DNA from: Neosynechococcus sphagnicola sy1
Lineage (GTDB): Bacteria > Cyanobacteriota > Cyanobacteriia > Neosynechococcales > Neosynechococcaceae
DNA length: 41,821 bases
Assembly (NCBI RefSeq): GCF_000775285.1
Contig: NZ_JJML01000016.1
Coordinates: forward strand, 169,493-211,313
Reading direction: 5' to 3'
Part shown: in pieces, positions 18,790 through 28,731 of the stretch
Position numbering within the stretch: the stretch's first letter is position 1
Layout: the number at the start of each line of letters is the position of its first letter
Made by a program: the position numbers and the translations under genes
Notes under the pieces: generated by a model
The model's database searches: none
What the model was told of the DNA's origin: nothing
The model's input: the letters and a program-made list of their open reading frames with translations, nothing else

Positions 18790-21206
18790 CTAATGCAGAT
18801 GGACGATGGTCACCCCTGCACCGCCCATCGCTGGGGCTGCTAATTCAAAGTGATCCACTAGGGGATGCTGTTGTAAAAAGGCATGAATGCCTTGACGCAG
18901 CCGACCCCGTTCCATGGCCATGAATTACCCACAGGCTTCCTGAAGCCGTTGCTAGGGCGTTGTCTAGCGCCAATTCTGCATCGGCAACCCGACTGCCGCG
19001 TAGATCCAGGGTATTGCGGCTGGTACGAATGGATAGCTCAACGGACTCGGGGGTCGGGGGGGGTGGGTTCAGCCTTGCCGTGGGGGGGGCGCACCGAGGT
19101 AGCACTCATCCATGATGGCTGGGGCAGGCGGGGCTTCTGACCGTCTAGGGATTCGATGTCAGCGAGGGGGAGGGTCATTTTCATGAAGCCAAACCGCACG
19201 GTTAGCTCATCGTTACCCTCCATCCTCAGTACCTCGGCCACCTGACCCAGTCGCGGAATCCGTACCCGATCGCCCACGTGAGGCCGAAAGTCTGGCGGTG
19301 GTGGTGGCTGCTGCTGTTGAGGAGGGAGATGGCGATCGCCAATGGCTTGGAGGGCGGCGGTGGCCTGTTGGGCATCCTGAGCCGTGGCGGTGCCTTTTTG
19401 TAACTGGCGAATTACCTGGGCAATTTCTTGGCGGGCTTGGGCGATCGCCGCATGCACGGCCTGCTCCTGAGCCATCTTTAACTCCCGTTCCCGCGCTTGC
19501 AACCGCGCTGCTCGCTCGGTGAGTTCTTGGTGGAGTTGCTCGGTTTGGCTGAGGAGTTGACTGGCAGCCTGGGCCTTATGTTCCTGCTGACGGCGCTGGG
19601 ACTCTAAGCCCGCAATCACTTGATTGATGGTTTCCGAGCCTCCCCCCAGATGGGCTTGGGCTTGGTCAATAATCTCAGCGGCTAAACCCAGGCGGCGGGC
19701 GATCGCTAGGGCATTGGAACGGCCTGGAATCCCCCAGAGCAGTCGATAGGTGGGGGATAGCGTTAGATCATCAAACTCCACCGAAGCATTTTCAAAGCGG
19801 GTATCCTGATATTTCAGGGCTTTTAGTTCCCCAAAATGGGTGGTTGCCACCGTGAGTCGCGCTTGGGACGCCAGATGGTACAGCAGGGCTGTTGCTAGGG
19901 CACTGCCTTCTGTGGGGTCGGTGCCAGCCCCGACTTCATCCAACAACACCAAGGATGCGGGGGTGAGGGCTGCCAGAATCCGCACAATGCGGCGTATGTG
20001 CCCGGAAAAGGTGGACAGGCTTTGCTCCAGGGACTGCTCATCCCCAATGTCGGCTAATACCTGATCAAACCACGGCACTTCCACCGGCTCCCGGGCGGGG
20101 ACAAATAACCCCACCTTGGCCATTAACACCCCCAATCCCAGGGTCTTGAGGGTCACGGTTTTACCGCCGGTGTTGGGGCCTGTCATAGCAATCACCCGCA
20201 ACTGGGGTTGAATGATCACATCAATGGGTACCACCGGGTGACTCTGTTCGTTCAGCTGCTGCCAGTGCAACAGGGGATGGCGGAGTTGTCGCAGGGTCAA
20301 CAAGGGGGATGTCAGATCGTCATCGGTGACAAATCGGGGGGGATTCGCTGCCAGCCACAAACTATAGCGAGCCCGAGCGGTGGCTAAGTCTAGGGCCGTG
20401 GCGATCGCCAACAGAGCTTCTAAGTCAGGTTGGACTGCTGCTACCTTTGCCGTCAAAGTACTGCGAATGGCCTCCGATTCAGCCGCTTCCTGCTGCCGCA
20501 GTTGCCGTAGCTGATTGTTAACGTTCACCGTGGCGTGGGGTTCCACATACAGGGTGGCTCCACTCATGGAGGTGTCATGGACAATCCCAGGAACTAGATC
20601 TCGATGGGTGGCTTTGACTGGAATCACAAACCGTTCGGCCCGCTGGGTGATGAGGGATTCCTGAATCGCATTGGCCTGCCGTTGCAGCAACCGTTGCAGC
20701 AGCTCATAGACCCGCTCCCGACCCTGGCGTTGCTGCTCGCGAATCCCCGCTAATTTTGAACTAGCACGGTCGGTCACCTCCCCACGCTCGTCAATGCAGT
20801 GATAAATCTCCTGCTCCAGTTCGGGATAGGTGCGCAGATCCGCCACGAGGGTGGTCAACCCAGGACAGTCCGGTTGGCTATCAATCACCCGCCGGAGTTG
20901 GCGCACCCCTGCCAGGGTGGTGGCAATGGCAAACAGTGCCATCCCGGACAGGGTTCCCCGCCGTTGCGCTCGCTCCAGGGATTCCCCAATGTCCTCAATG
21001 CCCTCAAAGCTCAAACAGGTTTTCAAGCGTGTTTCCAGGTTGTAGACCTCTTGGGTCTGATCCAGGAGGTACTGACTCTCGGCCTGGGTCGGGGGAATCG
21101 GCAGGTGTCGAGCGGCGATCGCCCCCAGTTTGGTACTGGCAAAGGTGGCTAAATGCTGGCATAGCCGGGGCCATTCCAGCAGTTCCAGGGTTTCCGTTTC
21201 GATCAA
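18790..21206 (-). CDS. mutS2: endonuclease MutS2 with Smr domain (two apparent frameshifts)
   Basis: About 804 residues after repair. MutS2 is a MutS homologue without the mismatch-binding domain; it suppresses homologous recombination and, in Bacillus, rescues collided ribosomes. ATPase motifs: Walker A GPNTGGKTVT near residue 341 and Walker B LVLLDEVGAGTDP near 423. A coiled coil rich in Glu/Gln/Arg follows, then a KOW-like segment (HVGDRVRIPRLGQ) and a C-terminal Smr domain (LDLRG, HGHGTG). The Smr domain falls in other frames: one extra base in the G8 run at 19056-19063 and another in the C4 run at 18905-18908 (plus strand). TTG at 21206 is preferred because GAGG lies nine bases upstream and the family begins (M)IxxETLELLEWPRL. 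Confidence 0.9.
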
Positions 21207-21207
21207 A

Positions 21208-21597
21208 TCAGTCTGCCTCAACTGCAAGGGGCACCACTGCGGTTACCACCGCCAATGGTTCATAGAGATACTCAAAGGCATTGCCATCCGGATCTTGCCC
21301 ATAGAAGGAAGCGGTGCCATCCCGATGCTGCAAAATCGGACTCACAGGAATGCCAGCGCCCTGGAGTTGGGTGTGGGAGAGGGTCAGTTCGGCGCGATCG
21401 CTGAAGACAAACCCAAAGTGTGCCCTTGCTTGGGCATAGCTAGGACTCAAAAGCGCCAATCCATCGTCCCCAGCTTTCAGGTAAGCCCAGTCCTGATCCT
21501 GCCACACCAAATCCAGTCCCAGGTCTTGGTAGAACTGGGCGGCTCGTGCCACATCCTCTACACAGATCGCCACATGCCCCAAGCGTTTCAGTTTCAT
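21208..21597 (-). CDS. VOC family (glyoxalase/bleomycin-resistance fold) protein
   Basis: 129 residues. Begins KLKRLGHVAICVEDVARAAQ, the beta-alpha pattern of the vicinal-oxygen-chelate fold, and ends with FYGQDPDGNAFEYLYEPLAV, which supplies the usual metal-ligand Glu. His8 and Glu near residue 111 are candidate metal ligands. Substrate cannot be assigned. The ATG used excludes 61 upstream residues that overlap cbiET and look unlike the family. Its stop abuts the likely mutS2 start. Confidence 0.8.
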   Translation of the reverse strand: MKLKRLGHVAICVEDVARAAQFYQDLGLDLVWQDQDWAYLKAGDDGLALLSPSYAQARAHFGFVFSDRAELTLSHTQLQGAGIPVSPILQHRDGTASFYGQDPDGNAFEYLYEPLAVVTAVVPLAVEAD

Positions 21598-21632
21598 CCT
21601 GCTTTGATTACCATGGGTCTCTTGCATCCATT

Positions 21633-22942
21633 CTAGAGAAGTTTCCGGCCATCTCCAGTCCCCTCCCCGGAAGGGGCGGTAATCGTCAATAGGGTAACGG
21701 GATTGAGGGGACTCCACCGCGTTAAGGCAGCCAGGGGGATGGCGCGGGCAATCTGCACCTGTAGCAACCGCTGTTGCCACCCAGCCAGGGACAACTCACT
21801 GGATTGAAACCAGGTCAGAGCTTGATGCAGATGCTCCAGGGTTGCCAGTGCCAGCACGATCACGCCCTGGGGTTTGAGCCGCTGGGGGGCGATCGCCAAC
21901 ATCGATGGTAAATTGCCGCCGCTACCACCAATAAAAATCCGGTCGGGGTCAGGCAGCAATTGCAAGGCTGCGGGAGCCTCCCCTGGGCAGACTGTGACGT
22001 TGTTGACCTGGAATCGCTGACAGTTTTGCTGAATCAGGGTAACGCCGATGGCGGTTTTTTCAATGGCATAGACCTGAGCCGTGGGCACAAGGCGAGCGAC
22101 TTCGATTGCCACCGAGCCAGTGCCGGCTCCCACATCCCAGACCACCTGCTGGGGTTGCAGCGCTAATTCTGCCAGAATCAGGGTACGAATTTCGCGTTTG
22201 CTGATCAGTCCCGGCTGATCGGGGAAATTCAAAAAATAGGGATCGGGCAGCCCCAGTAAGGGCAATTCATCCGGGGGAGGGATCGCCCCAGATTCAACCC
22301 CTAGCAGTACCACAACGTTCAGCGGCACCAAGTCAGCGGCTGAGTGGGCTGCGAGTTCAACGGGGCTGAAGCACTGCAGGTGTTCATCCGGGCCGCCGAG
22401 GTTCTCACACACCCAGCAGTGGTAAGCCTGGGATAAATCCAGGGTTAGAAGTAACTGGGCGATCGCCCTCGGGGTATGGGTGGGGTCGGTGAGTACCGCA
22501 ATTTTGCCATGGCGCTGCTGCAAAGCCTGAATCAAGGCCTGCGGCGATCGCCCATGGACACTCAAGACCTGGGCATCTTGCCAGGGAACCTTGATGCGGT
22601 TAAAGGCCAGTTGCACGGCACTGAGGTGGGGGTAAAAGCTGAGGGAGTCTGGGGGGAGTGCCGCCAGTAATAAACGCCCCAAACCGAAAATAAAGGGTCC
22701 CCCGAGGTCAGAATGACAATCCGCTGCGTTGCCGATGCCTCAACCGTCAACCGCTGCCGTAACGCTGCGATCACCAGGGTGAGATCCGTTAAAACCAGCC
22801 GCTCTGCCGGATGCTGGGGGAAGTAACTCAAATGACGCGGACTGCCCACTAACACCGTAGCGCTGGTAACCAGCTGCTGCACGGTTGCCGTTAATCCCGC
22901 CGATCCGTCTAAGCCAATGCCCACCACATGGATCGGGGTCAT
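21633..22942 (-). CDS. cobL: precorrin-6Y C5,15-methyltransferase, CbiE-CbiT fusion (apparent frameshift)
   Basis: About 436 residues after repair. The bifunctional CobL/CbiET methylates C5 and C15 and decarboxylates the ring in cobalamin synthesis. The CbiE half starts HVVGIGLDGSAGL and includes VGSPRHLSYFP; the CbiT half carries the SAM motif VWDVGAGTGSVAIEVA and FIGGSGGNLPSML. The frame breaks after TSGDPLF: one base is missing in the A4 run at 22687-22690 (plus strand), and adding it restores FFGLGRLLLAALPPDSLSFY. The ATG overlaps the cbiC stop as ATGA, indicating translational coupling. Confidence 0.9.
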
Positions 22943-23550
22943 CGGAGAGCTTCCCAAGCCAGCACCAACAGGGCATTGACGATCGCCGCTGCCACGGGGG
23001 AACCGCCCTTGCGTCCCGTGACACGAATCTGAGGCACTGCCAGTTGAGCCAGGGCTGCTTTCGATTCCAGCACTGCAATAAACCCCACGGGGACTCCAAT
23101 GACACTCACGCCTTGGGGGCGGTCTTGTAGTTCAGCACACAGCGCTAGGAGGGCTGTTGGAGCATTGCCAATCACATAGATTGCCTCCGGCACCGTTTGC
23201 AAACATTGCAAGATCCCGGTTTCCGTGCGAGTTCGCCCCGGCAGCGGAGCCGACACCTGCTCGATGGCACTGATCAAGGGGTTGCCAAAGGTTTGAGCAA
23301 CCATACTACTAATGCCCTGTTTGACCATGGTGACATCCGTGACGATGGGAATTCCTTGGGCTAACTGGCGAATCATGGTGGCGATCGCCCCAGGACTGAA
23401 GCGAATCAGGTGTTGGAAGTCAAAATCAGCAGTACTGTGAATCACCCGCCGGACAACGGCATACTCTTGGGGACTGAGGCTATGCGCCCCGATCTCTTGA
23501 TCAATGACGGCAAAGCTTTGTTGCAGAATCGGATGGTGAACTAAGGTCAT
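22939..23550 (-). CDS. cobH: precorrin-8X methylmutase
   Basis: 203 residues. CobH/CbiC moves the C11 methyl group to C12 to give hydrogenobyrinate or its cobalt form. Motifs: the catalytic His in VRRVIHSTADFDFQHLIRFS, then VTDVTMVKQGI and the C-terminal GRKGGSPVAAAIVNALLVLA. The ATG at 23550 fits the family start better than a TTG six codons upstream, which lacks a ribosome-binding site. ATGA overlap with the next gene. Confidence 0.94.
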   Translation of the reverse strand: MTLVHHPILQQSFAVIDQEIGAHSLSPQEYAVVRRVIHSTADFDFQHLIRFSPGAIATMIRQLAQGIPIVTDVTMVKQGISSMVAQTFGNPLISAIEQVSAPLPGRTRTETGILQCLQTVPEAIYVIGNAPTALLALCAELQDRPQGVSVIGVPVGFIAVLESKAALAQLAVPQIRVTGRKGGSPVAAAIVNALLVLAWEALR

Positions 23551-23586
23551 GGATGCGGGGTAGGGCAAGGGAGAGACACCACGGCC

Positions 23587-24374
23587 TTAAAACTCCAACA
23601 CTGGCCAGTCAGGTTGCCGATGATAGTTGGTCATGTCCTCAAACCTTCGCAGCTCAGCCCGGTGAACCGCCAGCACCTGGGGGGCATCTAACCACTGCTG
23701 GTTCAAGGTTTCCAGAAGGTCGCAAAATTGGAACCGATCAAAATCGGGGGAGATATCCACAAAATATCCCAGGGTAATATGGGCGGTGAAGCCATACTGC
23801 TGCTCAATTCCCAGCGCCATCAAGCCTGGATCTTGGTAGAGCGATCGCCGCAACTTCGTCATCCGGGTGTAGGCATCCTCATCCGTTGGCACGAGACAAA
23901 CCGCTAAGGCTCTGGGCATGAGAATCAACCCCAATACCTGCATCCCCAGAGGCTGCTGTTGCCCCAGCAGGGGTTGACTCTGCTGAAAAACTGTCGGTGA
24001 TTGTCCCCTGGAGTTGGGCTTCAAACCCTGGGTTCTCTGTGGTGGCATGCAAAAAGGCACTGTCCCAAATCAGATCGGCCAAGGTGAGATGGAAGCTCTC
24101 GGGGGGTAACCGCTGCCATGAACCCAGGCATCAGCTGCTGAAGTAATTGTTGTTGGCAGACTTGCAAACTTTGGTAGATCAAGTCATTTTCAGGATCTTC
24201 ACTCCAGGGTGGTGTAATCACGGTATAGCCAGGAAATGGTAACGCCTCCAGCTTCCCTGGTATAGACTGCCGATATTTGGGGGACTCCTGGAGATGCTGG
24301 ATCTGCGATCTATAGGTATCTACCAGGGTCATCCGCGTGACACGATTTAGGTAGATCTGATAACTCTCGTCCAA
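23587..24374 (-). CDS. DUF1868 protein, 2H-phosphoesterase-like (two apparent frameshifts)
   Basis: About 261 residues after repair. The N-terminus DESYQIYLNRVTRMTL and FPGYTVITPPWSEDPENDLI match cyanobacterial DUF1868 proteins. Correcting one extra base in the G6 run at 24101-24106 yields SFHLTLADLIWDSAF; correcting one more in the A5 run at 23986-23990 joins to QQSQPLLGQQQPLGMQVLGL and on to GFTAHITLGYFVDI. The joined protein has two H-x-T motifs (HLTL, HITL), the signature of the 2H phosphoesterase fold, whose members open cyclic phosphates or process RNA ends. Substrate unknown. TTG start with GAGG nine bases upstream. Divergent from holA with only 27 bases between starts. Confidence 0.83.
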
Positions 24375-24401
24375 TCTCGATTACCTCGTTAGGTGTGCTC
24401 T

Positions 24402-25385
24402 ATGCCAATTTACCTCTACTGGGGAGAGGATGAGTTTGCGATCGCCCAGGCAGCGAGCGCCCTGCAAACTCAATATCTTGACCCGCAATGGGCGAGCTTT
24501 AACTATGATAAGGTGATCCCCGACCAGGCCGATGGGGTGATTCAAGGATTGAACCTGGCAATGACCCCGGTGTTTGGCGTTGGCTGTCGGCTAGTTTGGT
24601 TGGTAGACACTACCCTAACGCAACAATGTTCGGAACCTCTGCTGGCTGAGCTAGAGCGCACCCTGCCTGTCTTACCAGAGACCTCAGTGGTGCTCCTCAC
24701 CAGTCGCAATAAGCCAGATGGTCGGCTCAAGTCTACGAAACTCCTCCAGAAGTGGGCTAACATTCGGGAGTTTTCTCTGATTCCCCCCTGGAAAACCGAT
24801 CTCCTGCTCCAGCAAGTCCGGCAGGTTGCCCAAGAAACGGGGGTCAAACTCACCACGGCGGGGGCTGAACTCCTAGCTCAAGCAGTCGGTAACAACACGC
24901 GGCAATTATTTTGTGAACTCGAGAAACTCCGTCTCTATAGTGGGGAGCAGCGGGGTCAGACCACTCCGCCCTTGGATGCAGCCGTGATTGCCTCCCTGGT
25001 GATCGTGAATACCCAGAGTAGCTTGCAATTAGCAGCTGCTATTCGTCAGCGGCAGACCGCCCAGGCTTTAGAATTAGTCATAGATTTGATCAATCGCAAT
25101 GAACCTGCCCTCAGAATTGTCGCCACCCTTGTCGGACAGTTTCGCATCTGGTTGTGGGTGAAGCTCATGGTTGAAAGTGGAGTCCGGGATGAGGCTGAGA
25201 TTGCAAGGGCTGCCGAAGTCAGCAATCCCAAACGCATCTATTTCCTGCAACAGGAGGTGAAGCCGTTGTCGTTGCGACGACTGCGGCGAACGCTAGGTTT
25301 GTTGTTAGATCTGGAAACTAGACTCAAGCAGGGGGCTGAGGAGGTTTCGACCCTCCAGACCAAGATCATTGAATTGTGTCAGTGA
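24402..25385 (+). CDS. holA: DNA polymerase III subunit delta
   Basis: 327 residues. HolA is the wrench subunit of the clamp loader that opens the beta clamp. The N-terminal PIYLYWGEDEFAIAQAASAL, the domain III segment around EPALRIVATLVGQFRIWLWV and the C-terminal RRLRRTLGLLLDLETRLKQG fit the family, including conservation across cyanobacteria. The ATG at 24402 is three codons inside a longer GTG frame and matches the family start. Confidence 0.92.
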   Translation: MPIYLYWGEDEFAIAQAASALQTQYLDPQWASFNYDKVIPDQADGVIQGLNLAMTPVFGVGCRLVWLVDTTLTQQCSEPLLAELERTLPVLPETSVVLLTSRNKPDGRLKSTKLLQKWANIREFSLIPPWKTDLLLQQVRQVAQETGVKLTTAGAELLAQAVGNNTRQLFCELEKLRLYSGEQRGQTTPPLDAAVIASLVIVNTQSSLQLAAAIRQRQTAQALELVIDLINRNEPALRIVATLVGQFRIWLWVKLMVESGVRDEAEIARAAEVSNPKRIYFLQQEVKPLSLRRLRRTLGLLLDLETRLKQGAEEVSTLQTKIIELCQ

Positions 25386-25535
25386 GCGGCTCCGGCATCC
25401 GCATCAGGAGCAGCGATCACCCTAGAAGCGAGATCTGGTGATTCCCTGATCTGGAACTTCTTCCCTCGAAAATAGTTCAGAGTAATTCAGGTCCACCTTG
25501 ATTCCGGGTTTGTGTTGGGTCAACGAAACAAAACT

Positions 25536-26027
25536 ATGACAAACTCTCTGCACCATGCCTTCAGACGTAACCTGAATCGGGTGCTTGCACGGTCGCTAGT
25601 GGTAGGGGCGATCGTCACCGCAGGGATTTTGGGAGGGATCGTACCCAGTTGGACTGGAACGTCCTACAAACTGGCACTGAGTTCTCTGGCCGCTGCTCAG
25701 ACCTTCAGTGACAGTGAAATTACCAACTATGCCAGAGCCGTGCTGGCGATTGAACCTGTGAGGCAGGCAGCTTTTAATGAAATTAAGCGCACCGTCAGTG
25801 CTGGTGACTTATCGTCTGTTGTGTGTAATCGCCAAGCAGGTATTGCCCGATTACCTCGCAGCATTCGTCGGGTTGTGGTTGATTATTGTCGCCAGTCTAA
25901 GACCATTGTCGAAAGCTATGGACTGACCCCTTCCCGGTTTAACGAGATTACCCTCAAGATCCGCAACGATCAGGAACTCCAGCAATTGGTGCAGCGAGAA
26001 TTACTCCGCCTCCAGCGCAATCGCTGA
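25536..26027 (+). CDS. exported DUF4168 domain protein
   Basis: 163 residues. An N-terminal basic stretch followed by a hydrophobic helix (VLARSLVVGAIVTAGILGG) looks like a signal peptide or anchor. The mature part, FSDSEITNYARAVLAIEPVR through LRLQRNR, is a DUF4168 domain: short, helical, of unknown function, common in cyanobacterial periplasmic proteins. A GTG eight codons upstream in the same frame is an alternative start. Convergent with the next gene. Confidence 0.8.
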   Translation: MTNSLHHAFRRNLNRVLARSLVVGAIVTAGILGGIVPSWTGTSYKLALSSLAAAQTFSDSEITNYARAVLAIEPVRQAAFNEIKRTVSAGDLSSVVCNRQAGIARLPRSIRRVVVDYCRQSKTIVESYGLTPSRFNEITLKIRNDQELQQLVQRELLRLQRNR

Positions 26028-26058
26028 GACGCAATCTAGCCCCCCCTCAACTCAGCCC

Positions 26059-26520
26059 TCAGCGACGTACTTTACCAGTGAAACCAGCAGCCTTAAATTG
26101 TTCTAGCTGTAGTGGCGTCGGTTGACTTTCTGGCACCGAGATTCTTAACTCAAATTCCCCTTCACCCGGAGGTATCGTTTCGATGGCACCTAAGCGAGTG
26201 CGGTTCTGCATCACAGGGTTGCCATTGGCATCATAAATCCGCCCAAAGATATCCGCGTTATAAATGACTTTGCCAGAGGGATTCAGGGTTTTGCCCGTGA
26301 CAATGTAGCAGTGAGCAGCCATCAAGACCCCACCACTGTCAACTGCTCCCTCCCCAACATCAGCTGGGCATTCGTGATAGGAAAGGTTAGACAGCTTGAT
26401 TTGGGTCAGGGCTAGGGCATCGGGAGGTAACACAGCACTGCACATCCACAGGAGGATGCCGATCAGGAAAATCGTCACGGCTCGCAATCCCATAGATGCC
26501 CTCAACGGTAAGTCGATCAA
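26059..26520 (-). CDS. conserved cyanobacterial exported protein, unknown function
   Basis: 153 residues with a clear N-terminal signal peptide (VTIFLIGILLWMCSAVLPP, likely cut after ALA). The mature part has conserved SNLSYHECPADVGEGAVDSG, two or three cysteines, and a beta-rich segment YNADIFGRIYDANGNPVMQN typical of an immunoglobulin-like or FxLYD-type fold. Close homologues exist in many cyanobacteria; some are labelled biotin carboxylase, which the sequence does not support. Function not known. Confidence 0.75.
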   Translation of the reverse strand: MIDLPLRASMGLRAVTIFLIGILLWMCSAVLPPDALALTQIKLSNLSYHECPADVGEGAVDSGGVLMAAHCYIVTGKTLNPSGKVIYNADIFGRIYDANGNPVMQNRTRLGAIETIPPGEGEFELRISVPESQPTPLQLEQFKAAGFTGKVRR

Positions 26521-26612
26521 GATGGTGGCTATATCACTAGCCTCAGCTCCACTCTAGCAAACTATCGTGCTGGTCAGGCCAGCTAAGAATACGCAACTGG
26601 ATGGGGAGCAGT

Positions 26613-27479
26613 TTAACCAACGGTTTTAAGATGCCGTTCCAGGGCTTGACGCATCACGGCGATGGGCACGGGTTGCCCCAACCAGCTTTCTAAGGCAATG
26701 GCTCCCTGCTGGACGAGCATTTCCAGGCCATCGAGGGCGATCGCCCCCCGTTGTTGTGCCAGTTCCAGGAAGCGGGTGGGTCGGGGGGTATAAATTAAGT
26801 CGTAGGCGATCGCCCCAGGGCGTAAATCTGCCAATGCTGTCTCGGTAACCGGGGAGGCTTGCACCTGGGGATACATGCCGATGGGTGTGGTATTCACCAG
26901 CAGGTTGGCCTGGGGAATTAAGGGGGGGAAATCAGCCCATAGACAGGTTTGTATCGGCGTTGCCAGTGCCGTGTTGTCCCAACTTTGGCGAAGGGCCTCC
27001 AGCTTTTGGGGATCTCTGCCGACGACCCAGATGCTCCTACAGCCCAACTGGGCACAGCCTGCGACCACAGCTCGGGCAGCCCCCCCATTACCCAGAATGA
27101 CGGCAACCCGCTGGCTCCAGTCCCAGGGATAGGCTCGCAGGGGTGCTAAGAATCCGGCCATATCTGTATTGGTTCCCACCCATCCCTGGTCAGTCCATTG
27201 CACCATATTCACCGCACCAATGGCACGAGCTGTCTCTGAAACCTCGGTCAATAACGGTACAATCGCCTGTTTATGGGGAATGGTGACGCTGAAACCCTGA
27301 ACTCCTATCACTGCCAAACCGGCGATCGCCACCCGCAGATCCGCAGCCCGAATCGGGAAGGGTAAATAGGCATAATCTAGGCCCATGGCTGCCAGGGCGG
27401 CATTGTGCATCACCGGGGAAAGGGAATGCCCAATGGGATCGCCAATCACCCCTAGTAATTTGGTCTGACCTGTAATCAT
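26613..27479 (-). CDS. aroE: shikimate 5-dehydrogenase
   Basis: 288 residues. AroE reduces 3-dehydroshikimate to shikimate with NADPH in aromatic amino acid synthesis. Substrate-binding SLSPVMHN near residue 17, the catalytic Lys in VTIPHKQAI (about residue 68), NTDMAGF, and the NADP-binding GNGGAARAVVAG are all present. The C-terminal DGLEMLVQQGAIALESWLGQ is typical. Complete, single gene, divergent from the alcohol dehydrogenase. Confidence 0.96.
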   Translation of the reverse strand: MITGQTKLLGVIGDPIGHSLSPVMHNAALAAMGLDYAYLPFPIRAADLRVAIAGLAVIGVQGFSVTIPHKQAIVPLLTEVSETARAIGAVNMVQWTDQGWVGTNTDMAGFLAPLRAYPWDWSQRVAVILGNGGAARAVVAGCAQLGCRSIWVVGRDPQKLEALRQSWDNTALATPIQTCLWADFPPLIPQANLLVNTTPIGMYPQVQASPVTETALADLRPGAIAYDLIYTPRPTRFLELAQQRGAIALDGLEMLVQQGAIALESWLGQPVPIAVMRQALERHLKTVG

Positions 27480-27582
27480 GGTGCGCTCCTCCGTCTGTGC
27501 TTGGGCCTAAGATCTTGCTTTCACGATCTCATAGGAATGGCGAGCGACCAATAGTCTCCCAGGGGCACCCCCCAGAGTTTGG

Positions 27583-27610
27583 TAAAATCAATCGGAATTT
27601 AAGTCGATTG
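27583..27610 (+). promoter_or_regulatory. -10-like TAAAAT followed by inverted repeat CAATCG-N10-CGATTG
   Basis: TAAAAT at 27583-27588 is followed at once by a 6-10-6 inverted repeat (27589-27610) that ends five bases before the TTG start of the alcohol dehydrogenase. The location suits an operator or a hairpin limiting translation. No good -35 is seen. Confidence 0.3.
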
Positions 27611-27615
27611 AAACT

Positions 27616-28660
27616 TTGCTAGCAGCCTTACTTTACGGTTCCGAAGATCTCCGCCTAGAAACCGTCCCCGACCCCACCCCCGCCCCTGGAGAAGTGGTGA
27701 TTCAGGTCACAACTGCCACCACCTGCGGTACCGATCTCAAGGTGTGGCGTCGCGGCGGCCATGCCAAGATGCTGAAGCCCCCCACCCTGTTTGGCCATGA
27801 AGCTGTGGGGCGCATTGTCGCCCTAGGGGCAGGGGTGACGGATTGGCGGGTGGGTGATCGCGTAGTTGCCAATAATTCGGCACCCTGTTTGCGCTGGTTT
27901 TTTCTGCCAGCGTCAGGAGTTTTCCCTCTGTACGCACCTATGTTTCAACAATGGCACCTTTGCCGAATACTTGAAAATTCCAGCGGCGATCGTGGCCCAA
28001 AATCTGCTGCCCATTCCCCCAGGGTTACCCGATGAACTGGCGGCCATGACCGAACCCCTTGCCTGTGTCTTGCACGGTGTGGCCCGTTCCCAACTGCAAC
28101 GGGGGCATGAGGGCGAATTGCGGCAACGGGTTGTCGTGATTGGCGATGGGGCTATTGGCTTGATGTTTGTCGCCGCATTGCAAGCCTATCGGGTAGATGT
28201 GTTGCTGTGCGGGGGCAATCACCAACGGCTTGCCATTGGTCACCAGTTTGGTGCCACCCAGATCCTGAACCATCATCAGATGACGGATCTGCCAGCGTTT
28301 GTCAAAGACTGGGGCGAAGGTTGGGGGGCCGATGTGGTCATTGAAGCCACGGGAGTTCCAGCGGTCTGGGAAGCCGCGATCGCCTGTGCGCGGCCGGGGG
28401 CGATCGTCAACCTGTTCGGTGGCTGCCCTCGGGATACGACGATCACTGTGAATACAGAGCAGTTGCACTATGGGGAGTTGACCCTGAAAGGCGTTTTCCA
28501 TAACACCCCCTTCCATGTGCGATCGGCCTTAGCGTTGCTGGCGAGTCGCCAGATTGCCTTTGAGAACTTGATCAGTGATCACCAACCGCTACAGGCATTA
28601 GAGCAAGTATTTCAAGCCATGAAGCAGCGGCGGGCGATCAAGGTTGCCATTCATCCCTGA
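27616..28660 (+). CDS. zinc-dependent alcohol/polyol dehydrogenase (MDR family, apparent frameshift)
   Basis: About 347 residues after repair, the usual medium-chain dehydrogenase length. The catalytic zinc site is visible (TTCGTDLKVWRRG, then GHEAVG) and the cofactor loop VVIGDGAIGLMFVAALQAYR. The frame breaks in the structural-zinc loop: APCLRW then unrelated residues. Deleting one base at 27896-27903 restores FFCQRQEFSLC; if the extra base is the second G of TGG, the loop becomes C-x2-C-x2-C-x7-C, the full zinc ligand set. Closest families are threonine and sorbitol dehydrogenases; substrate not assignable. TTG start, no good ribosome-binding site seen. Confidence 0.8.
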
Positions 28661-28680
28661 ACCCTCAACGGTTTGGGTTC
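28659..28680. terminator. possible hairpin terminator between convergent genes
   Basis: GAACCC and GGGTTC can pair across a ten-base loop, starting at the dehydrogenase stop codon; the palindrome CCATCGATGG follows a few bases later. There is no T run on either strand, so a factor-independent terminator is uncertain. Confidence 0.3.
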
Positions 28681-28731
28681 CCACCATCGATGGGTGAAAT
28701 CATGCATTCATTTCTGGGGATGGAGCTTGGG

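Noticed and set aside
26059-26520. Biotin carboxylase label used for close homologues
   Set aside because: 153 residues with a signal peptide and no ATP-grasp motifs; cannot be a carboxylase.
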